Assembly: GCF_901538355.1 (NCBI RefSeq)
Contig: NZ_LR593887.1
Location: forward strand, 5,556,920-5,620,919
Length of the DNA stretch: 64,000 bases
Origin: Tuwongella immobilis
GTDB taxonomy: Bacteria; Planctomycetota; Planctomycetia; Gemmatales; Gemmataceae
Direction: 5' to 3'
Shown: positions 58,787 through 64,000 of the stretch, piece after piece
Position numbering within the stretch: position 1 is the first letter of the stretch
Layout of the letters: each line of letters begins with the position of its first letter
The notes under the pieces: model-generated
Databases searched by the model: none
What the model saw: the letters and a program-made list of their open reading frames with translations, nothing else
What the model was told of the DNA's origin: nothing
Position numbers and translations under genes: made by a program

Positions 58787-59866
58787 TCAGCGTCCGCTAC
58801 CGACTTCGCGTTTGCGAATGTCCGATTCCAGTCCGACGATCGTATCCAATGCCTCCCCAATCTCGCGTTGAATTTGGAAGGCTTGTTGTTCCAAACCGGC
58901 CAATTTCACCAGGCCATCTTTGGTTTCCTGACGGGCTTTGGCCAACTCCATCTTCACGGCGGCGACTTCGGCTTCGCGGGCTTCCACGAGCGTCTGGTGG
59001 TCGGCCGTCAACTGAATCTGCGAGGCCAATTCCACCGACCGTGACCGAACTTCCAACGCGAGAAACAGTGCCTTCTGCACCAATTCCTGATAGCGCGGCT
59101 CAAACAGCGATTGCTCATCGGTCATGATCGTCTGCAAGCGCGTCGCCATGAGTTGCAGGCTGGCCGCCTGATTCGACACCACGCCGACATACGTTTCTTG
59201 CCCCAGCAGGAACAACACACGATCTTGCCAGGCCGGTTCCGGGCTGAGGTGATACAGCAAGTGCCCGATTTCTTCTCGACGCTCGGCAATCGTCCGGTGC
59301 GTCACTTTCCGGCCATCGGCATCCACCGCCGCATCGCGGGCGACCGGGCTGAGGAGCACTTCGAACCGACGCGACAACTCGCCTCGCAGTTGCTCCAACG
59401 CATTGTTGGCGTTGGCCATCGAGCGGATCTTTTCTCGCTCTTCAAAGGTTTTCGGCTGATTGATGAGATAGGCGAACAGCTTGCGAACTTTGGCCGCATC
59501 CCCATCCAACGAATCGAGCACTTCGTTGATCTTCGTTTGGACCCGCTTCACTTCGGCGTTCAGGCTGGTGACTGCCCCGCCGCCCAGTTCATTGCCCCCC
59601 GCAGCCGGGATAAAGAACTGATTGAAGATCGATGTCGGAATTTCAGGCACCGGCTGCCGATCCGGATATTGGAAATCCAGAGCCACAAACCCATCGGAGG
59701 CCGACGTTTTGCTCTCTTCTAATGGTAAGCCAGCAACCGCAATCTCATACTTGAAGATGCCAATGGCCCAGTCGGTGCGGATCTTATAATCCATCATCCC
59801 AACATAGACAAAGCCACCGGCGGCTAACAGGTTGAGCACAATCAACACTCGACCCAGAATGCCCAT
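58787..59866 (-). CDS. Membrane-anchored coiled-coil protein
   Basis: A 359-residue protein with an N-terminal membrane helix (GILGRVLIVLNLLAAGGFVYVGM). A region of unknown fold (residues 30-150) follows, then helical, Gln/Glu/Arg-rich segments with coiled-coil character toward the C-terminus (ARQETKDGLVKLAGLEQQAFQIQREIGEAL). The ATG at 59866 follows CAGGAGT eight bases upstream; longer starts add a non-hydrophobic stretch before the anchor. It is the first of the four minus-strand genes and faces a Ser/Thr kinase across a 425-base region. Confidence 0.85.
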   Translation of the reverse strand: MGILGRVLIVLNLLAAGGFVYVGMMDYKIRTDWAIGIFKYEIAVAGLPLEESKTSASDGFVALDFQYPDRQPVPEIPTSIFNQFFIPAAGGNELGGGAVTSLNAEVKRVQTKINEVLDSLDGDAAKVRKLFAYLINQPKTFEEREKIRSMANANNALEQLRGELSRRFEVLLSPVARDAAVDADGRKVTHRTIAERREEIGHLLYHLSPEPAWQDRVLFLLGQETYVGVVSNQAASLQLMATRLQTIMTDEQSLFEPRYQELVQKALFLALEVRSRSVELASQIQLTADHQTLVEAREAEVAAVKMELAKARQETKDGLVKLAGLEQQAFQIQREIGEALDTIVGLESDIRKREVGSGR

Positions 59867-60025
59867 GGTCGGGACTCCTGCGGACCTGCGACGTTCACCC
59901 CGCCCCGATCGCATTGCCGAACTTCCCTGCAACGCGGACTCGCTATGGTGTGATTCTGACCGACGAGGGGAATCTTGACAAGAAATTCCATCGTGAAAAC
60001 CAGGCAATCTACGCCCAGATCACCT

Positions 60026-60031
60026 ATTATA
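60026..60031 (-). promoter_or_regulatory. Perfect -10 box TATAAT facing the coiled-coil cluster
   Basis: TATAAT is exact on the minus strand, but no good -35 box lies 16-18 bases away. Leader to 59866 would be about 155 bases. Confidence 0.3.
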
Positions 60032-60164
60032 CCGATTACACCGGCATCAGGTGTCCGTTTCCCGTTTTGCACCTCATCGACGAGTCTGGGAGTTTGATTC
60101 GATCCCCGCTTGAGAAAGATTCACATCTCTCCCAAAAAATTTGCGAGATTTATTCATTTTTCAG

Positions 60165-60173
60165 TGCTACAAT
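60165..60173 (+). promoter_or_regulatory. Extended -10 of the kinase gene
   Basis: TGCTACAAT matches an extended -10 (TGnTATAAT-like with one mismatch). It lies in an AT-rich stretch about 120 bases before the kinase start. Confidence 0.35.
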
Positions 60174-60291
60174 CTCCCACATCAGCAGGTCACGCAGCCT
60201 CGACAATCATGCCCATCGATTGTCAGGCGAATATCGTGTTGGATTGTGCCGTTTCGGTTCCGATCGTGCTCGTAGCTTCGGGGGATCTCGG

Positions 60292-61926
60292 TTGGATACT
60301 TCCAAATCCACCCTGCAACAGATCGGTCAATATGACATTCTCCATAAAATCGCCGAGGGCGGTATGGGGACGGTCTATAAGGGCCGCCATCGCCAATCGG
60401 GACTGCTCGTCGCCATCAAAATTATTCCACCCGCCACATCGCGCAACCCCGTGCTGCTGCGCCGGTTCGAGCAAGAATTCCGCGCCGCCAGTATGCTCGA
60501 CCATCCCAACATCGTCAAAGCAATTGAATACAACGGCCTTGGTCAATCGCCATTTCTGGTGATGGAATTCGTCGATGGCGAATCGCTGGGCCAAAAAATC
60601 GAACGCGATGGGCCCATGCCGGAAATGGACGCCATTCGCATCCTCGCCCAAGTCTGCCAAGGGCTGCACCGCGCCCACAAGCAAGGGCTGATCCACCGGG
60701 ACGTCAAACCGGACAATATCTTGGTCACGGCCGATGGCGTCGCCAAACTCACCGACCTGGGCTTGGTGAAAGACGTCGAAGGCGAAATGAACCTCACCCG
60801 CACCGGACGCGGCTTGGGCACCCCCCACTTCATGGCCCCCGAGCAGTTCCGCAACGCCAAAAACGTCGATGTTCGCAGCGATATTTATTCGCTCGGTGCC
60901 ACCCTTTACATGATGGTCACGGGCGAAATTCCGTTTGGCAAATGCGGCCCGCTCGATTGTTGGATGAAAAAAGTCCACAACGATTTCGCGTGGCCCCGAC
61001 AATTGAATCCGCATGTCAGCGAACGCGTCGATTGGGCCATTCGCCGATCCATGAGCGGTGATCCGACCCTGCGCCCCGCCTCCTGCCGCGAGTTCGTCGA
61101 AGATCTGACCGGGCAAACGATTCGACCTCAGAATCATCCGGAACACGCCCAAACGCAAGATTTGTGGTATCTGGTCTATCGCGATGATTTGGGCGAGATG
61201 CACACCGTCAAGGGGAGCACCGACGGCATTCGCCGAGCGCTCAGCGAAGGGCTGCTGGGCGATGCGGAGAACATTCGCGCCTGCCGCACCAAGCAAGGGC
61301 CGTTCCAACCGCTGCGTGGCATTCCGGAATTTCGGGATCTGGTGATTGATCCTTCGGTGGCTCCGCCGCCATCCACGGCCACCAAAGCCGCCACCCCGGC
61401 ATCGGCGATGACCACACCGCCGACCGCCGGAATGCGCACGCCAGCCAGCAACGGCACCCCAAACCAATCCGCACAATGGAATCGCAGCGGCGGCCGTCCC
61501 CCGATTCCACCCACGGGCACCGCACCACCCGCCGATGCCGAATCGGTCAATCTCGATGGTCCGCTCGACCGGTCGCAATCCGCATCCGCATCCGGCGCAC
61601 GATCGTCCGCCTCCGGCCGACTCAGCCCGCCCAGCGGATTAGGTCAACCCACGCCGTCGGGACGCATGCCCGCCCCCGGAACCTCCGGGCGGCTGCCAGT
61701 CTCCAACCCCGCTGCAAACTACCAGCCTACAACGGCTTATGAACCGATGCAGCATGGCCAAATTCCGGGACAAAATCAACCACCCGTCGTCCCATTAGTT
61801 CCGCAAGCGCTCCCGGAAAATCCCGAGGACACTGGCGGCACCGATTGGGTCATGCTTCTGATGGTCATGGTGTTGAGCGCATCCGTCGCCGTCGTCGCCA
61901 TGATGTACATCCAACAAGGTCGCTAA
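60292..61926 (+). CDS. Tail-anchored Ser/Thr protein kinase
   Basis: A 544-residue Hanks-type kinase. The ATP loop is IAEGGMGTVYKG, the catalytic lysine Lys43 (VAIKII), the catalytic loop HRDVKPDN (His135, Asp137), the metal-binding motif DLG instead of DFG, and MAPEQF. The domain ends near residue 280. A second globular region (DLWYLVYRDDLGEMHTVKGSTDGIRRAL) resembles a GYF_2/PilZ-like small domain; that assignment is unsure. Then a long Ser/Pro/Gly-rich linker leads to a C-terminal membrane helix (WVMLLMVMVLSASVAVVAMMY), so the kinase faces the cytoplasm. The TTG start at 60292 follows GGGGGA by six bases; an upstream ORF extension lacks kinase similarity. Likely targets are unknown. Confidence 0.9.
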   Translation: MDTSKSTLQQIGQYDILHKIAEGGMGTVYKGRHRQSGLLVAIKIIPPATSRNPVLLRRFEQEFRAASMLDHPNIVKAIEYNGLGQSPFLVMEFVDGESLGQKIERDGPMPEMDAIRILAQVCQGLHRAHKQGLIHRDVKPDNILVTADGVAKLTDLGLVKDVEGEMNLTRTGRGLGTPHFMAPEQFRNAKNVDVRSDIYSLGATLYMMVTGEIPFGKCGPLDCWMKKVHNDFAWPRQLNPHVSERVDWAIRRSMSGDPTLRPASCREFVEDLTGQTIRPQNHPEHAQTQDLWYLVYRDDLGEMHTVKGSTDGIRRALSEGLLGDAENIRACRTKQGPFQPLRGIPEFRDLVIDPSVAPPPSTATKAATPASAMTTPPTAGMRTPASNGTPNQSAQWNRSGGRPPIPPTGTAPPADAESVNLDGPLDRSQSASASGARSSASGRLSPPSGLGQPTPSGRMPAPGTSGRLPVSNPAANYQPTTAYEPMQHGQIPGQNQPPVVPLVPQALPENPEDTGGTDWVMLLMVMVLSASVAVVAMMYIQQGR

Positions 61927-62087
61927 CCACCCTCACCGCGCTTGCCGACAGCGACCCCGCATGCACGGTCGCGCGGCGATCCGCGCTTCATTCCGCATGG
62001 CGAATCGGCTCGATGTCGTTCAATCGGCAGCGAACCGATTCCGCATGTTCCAGCCAACCATTCGCACGCTTCTCACCATCATCTCGA

Positions 62088-62315
62088 TCAACCATCTATA
62101 TTCGCACGATCCGATGAATTTCCGGAAACAATCGCGCCATCCCGACGGCGATGATTCGCCTCCACGGCATTGCGAATCGACTCGACCAACAGCCCGAGAG
62201 CGATCAACCCAATGCCCAACCAAAGCTCCGGATCTTGATTCTGCCGCAATCCAGTCGCGGTAAACCACCCACCCAGGAGATAGGCAATTCCCGTCAGCAG
62301 TCGAATGATGCGCAT
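62088..62315 (-). CDS. Small two-helix membrane protein
   Basis: A 75-residue protein: MRIIRLLTGIAYLLGGWFTATGL forms one membrane helix, LWLGIGLIALGLLVESI a second, followed by a charged tail. The ATG at 62315 follows GAGGAG nine bases upstream. It lies downstream of a terminator-like hairpin after the accC-linked gene, so it is probably separate from that operon. Function unknown. Confidence 0.7.
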   Translation of the reverse strand: MRIIRLLTGIAYLLGGWFTATGLRQNQDPELWLGIGLIALGLLVESIRNAVEANHRRRDGAIVSGNSSDRANIDG

Positions 62316-62422
62316 TGGTTGCACTCCTCTGGCGATTGATCGCAGGGCACACTGGGAATTCGTTCGCGTGGCTCGCTCCTTGCCTGCCACCAGCGATTTC
62401 CATGAATTGGGCACGGAAACGA

Positions 62423-62465
62423 CGCACGCCGGGAGCGGGGCGATGGCCCACATTCCCGGCGTGCG
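62423..62465 (-). terminator. Hairpin after the accC-linked small gene
   Basis: CGCACGCCGGGA (62423-62434) and TCCCGGCGTGCG (62454-62465) pair perfectly over 12 bases with a 19-base loop, 19 bases after the stop at 62484. The minus strand continues with tcgtttcc, a weak T-run. Confidence 0.6.
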
Positions 62466-62483
62466 ATTCATCATGCATCACGA

Positions 62484-62666
62484 CTATTCGTATTTCTCGA
62501 GATTCTGATACGGGTTATTTCCGCCTTGCGAAATCAACCCATTCAACCACGAGACAAACCACCAGCCAATTCCCAGGCCAATCAGGAGCAATCCGACGTA
62601 CATCATCCGTCGGACAAAGAGTTTACGGTTCTCGATGTCATCGCCCGACGATCGGCTGGGGGACAT
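62484..62666 (-). CDS. Small membrane protein linked to accC
   Basis: A 60-residue protein with a charged N-terminus (MSPSRSSGDDIENRKLFVRR) and one membrane helix (MYVGLLLIGLGIGWWFVSWL). The ATG at 62666 lies three bases after the accC stop and follows GGAGG at ten bases, so translation is likely coupled to accC. The C-terminus (NNPYQNLEKYE) is polar. No homologous family is recognised. Confidence 0.75.
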   Translation of the reverse strand: MSPSRSSGDDIENRKLFVRRMMYVGLLLIGLGIGWWFVSWLNGLISQGGNNPYQNLEKYE

Positions 62667-62669
62667 GGC

Positions 62670-64000
62670 TCAGGTGCCTCCGGGCTTCGATTGCATGAAT
62701 GTCCGTTCGATCAACGTTGTATCGACTTTCCCTTCCACGAACGCCGCCGTGTTGAAAATATCGCGATGCAGCGGAATCGTCGTCTTGATTCCTTCCACCA
62801 CGAATTCGCGCAGGGCACGACGCATGGCGGCCAGCGCTTCGGTTCGCGTCGGTTGATGCACCAGCAGCTTGGCCACTAGCGAATCGTAATTCGGCGGAAC
62901 CTTATAGCCGGTAATGACATGCGAATCGAGCCGCACACCAGGGCCACCGGGCGGTCGCCAAGTGGTGATTTGCCCCGGCGAGGGGCGAAAATCGTTGGCG
63001 GGGTCTTCGGCGTTGATGCGGCATTCGATGGCACAACCGCGATGGACGATGTCCGATTGCGTATAGCCCAGAGCTTCCCCGGCGGCAATGCGGATCTGCT
63101 CGCGGACCAGATCGACCCCCGTCACCAGTTCGGAAACCGGGTGTTCCACCTGAATCCGAGCGTTGACTTCGATGAAGTAGAAGTTGTTCTGCTGGTCGAG
63201 CAAAAACTCGCAAGTGCCTGCGGAGTAATACCCTGCGGTCTTGGCCAATCGCACGGCGGCGGCGCAAATCGCCTCGCGGACTTCCACCGGCAAATTCGGG
63301 GCGGGCGATTCTTCCACCAACTTTTGATGGCGGCGTTGCAGCGAGCAGTCACGCTCGTACAAGTGAACCACGTTCCCGAATCGGTCGCCGAGAATCTGCA
63401 CCTCGATATGCCGCGGGCGATCGAGATACTTTTCGAGATAGACGCTGCCGTCTTTGAAGGCGGCTTCGGCTTCCTGGGCGGCGGCCTGCAAGCCACTGAC
63501 CAGATCGAGTTCGTTGCGAGCCACCCGCATGCCCCGGCCACCACCACCGGCAGCCGCCTTGATGAGCACCGGATAGCCGACCCGATTCGCAAACTCTTTG
63601 GCCTGCTCGGGATCGGTAATCAGGCCATCGCTACCGGGAACGACCGGCACATTGGCTTGGCGGGCGATTTGCTTGGCGGCGTTCTTGTTCCCCAGGCGGC
63701 GCATCGCTTCTTCGGGCGGGCCGATGAATTCGATTTTGCAGCCCCGGCAGACTTCCGCGAAGTGCGCATTTTCCGACAAAAATCCGTAGCCGGGGTGAAT
63801 CGCTTCCACCCCCGCAATTTCGGCTGCCGAAATGATACGCGGAATCTTCAGATACGATTCCGTCGCGGGGCCCGGTCCGATGCAAATCGCCTCATCTGCC
63901 AGTTCCAAATAGGCAGCACCACGATCGGCTTCGGAATAGACCGCGACCACTTCAATGCCAAGATCCCGACAGGCCCGAATGACCCGCAGGGCAATCTCGC
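62670..64000 (-). CDS. accC: Biotin carboxylase, 5'-truncated by the window edge
   Basis: AccC carboxylates biotin on its carrier protein with ATP and bicarbonate, the first step of fatty acid synthesis (acetyl-CoA carboxylase). The visible 443 residues begin at [23 protein letters not shown]; the first ten or so residues lie beyond 64000. ATP-grasp motifs are present: the glycine-rich loop [30 protein letters not shown], the metal-binding [22 protein letters not shown] and [12 protein letters not shown]-like [13 protein letters not shown] small membrane protein gene follows with a 3-base gap. accB may lie just outside the window upstream. Confidence 0.96.
   Translation of the reverse strand, partial: EIALRVIRACRDLGIEVVAVYSEADRGAAYLELADEAICIGPGPATESYLKIPRIISAAEIAGVEAIHPGYGFLSENAHFAEVCRGCKIEFIGPPEEAMRRLGNKNAAKQIARQANVPVVPGSDGLITDPEQAKEFANRVGYPVLIKAAAGGGGRGMRVARNELDLVSGLQAAAQEAEAAFKDGSVYLEKYLDRPRHIEVQILGDRFGNVVHLYERDCSLQRRHQKLVEESPAPNLPVEVREAICAAAVRLAKTAGYYSAGTCEFLLDQQNNFYFIEVNARIQVEHPVSELVTGVDLVREQIRIAAGEALGYTQSDIVHRGCAIECRINAEDPANDFRPSPGQITTWRPPGGPGVRLDSHVITGYKVPPNYDSLVAKLLVHQPTRTEALAAMRRALREFVVEGIKTTIPLHRDIFNTAAFVEGKVDTTLIERTFMQSKPGGT

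Larger units (their letters stand above)
59867..60291. other. Divergent region between the coiled-coil cluster and the kinase
   Basis: A 425-base region that must hold promoters for both directions. Candidate -10 boxes are listed separately (60026-60031 minus, 60165-60173 plus). Reading frames crossing it have no convincing start or composition. Confidence 0.5.

Noticed and set aside
59914-60291. In-frame extension upstream of the kinase
   Set aside because: The added 126 codons show no domain, contain no good ribosome binding site, and would cover the likely promoter (60165-60173).
60223-61578. Minus-strand open frame of about 450 codons opposite the kinase
   Set aside because: It mirrors the kinase's GC-rich codons and has no conserved motif.
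61927-62087. tRNA or small RNA after the kinase
   Set aside because: Only a 6-bp GCGACC/GGTCGC stem is visible and no cloverleaf can be drawn.

Overview
The window comes from a planctomycete, most likely the Gemmataceae. Evidence: two type-IV-pilin-like DUF1559 genes, a DUF1549/DUF1553 gene, a DUF1800-DUF1501 pair, two proteins with the Gemmata-type TIGR02996 domain, a WGR domain, and many secreted or lipoprotein genes of unknown function. The DNA is GC-rich, densely coded on both strands, and looks chromosomal. No rRNA, tRNA, CRISPR array, transposase, integrase or prophage gene was recognised. The species cannot be named from the sequence alone.

Layout. 1-1318: two divergent DUF1559 genes. 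1353-5941: glnE (control of glutamine synthetase) and an MFS transporter. 6040-9897: WGR/TIGR02996/leucine-rich-repeat protein, TIGR02996/LRR protein and an ATP-grasp protein resembling STM4014, tightly coupled. 9849-10816: SdpR/SdpI-like pair with a palindromic operator. 20042 down to 11057: an eleven-gene minus-strand housekeeping cluster, rplY-pth-rpsF-ssb-rplI-dnaB-ispF-cysS-ruvC-ruvA-ruvB, without rpsR. 20332-26900: two small hypotheticals, DUF1549/1553 protein, a cysteine-rich exported protein, a copper amine oxidase and a trypsin-like protease. 26946-31917: histidine phosphatase, glycine-rich BON protein, Gfo/Idh/MocA oxidoreductase plus sugar isomerase, and a second BON-like secreted protein. 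31923-37819: membrane protein and gltB (glutamate synthase large subunit, no gltD nearby) behind a near-consensus promoter. 38231-44790: LRR lipoprotein, DUF1294 protein, HEAT-like lipoprotein, SMP-30 protein, secreted hypothetical, Tat-exported phosphoesterase. 44947-47743: ABC exporter operon. 47898-55841: SRPBCC protein, GT39-type glycosyltransferase, secreted hypothetical, DUF1800, DUF1501, and a Cys/Met-metabolism PLP enzyme. 55932-59866: four minus-strand genes for membrane-anchored coiled-coil or proline-rich proteins, divergent from a tail-anchored Ser/Thr kinase (60292-61926). 62088-64000: two small membrane proteins downstream of accC, which is cut by the window edge.

How it fits together. 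The housekeeping cluster links translation (L25, Pth, S6, L9, CysRS), replication (SSB, DnaB), isoprenoid synthesis (IspF) and Holliday-junction processing (RuvABC). glnE and gltB are both nitrogen-assimilation genes but are not adjacent. The least explained parts, and the best candidates for something undescribed, are the LRR/ATP-grasp module (6040-9897) and the anchored coiled-coil cluster beside a kinase (55932-61926). Many gene ends carry long perfect hairpins, nearly all without the U-tract of a classical terminator.
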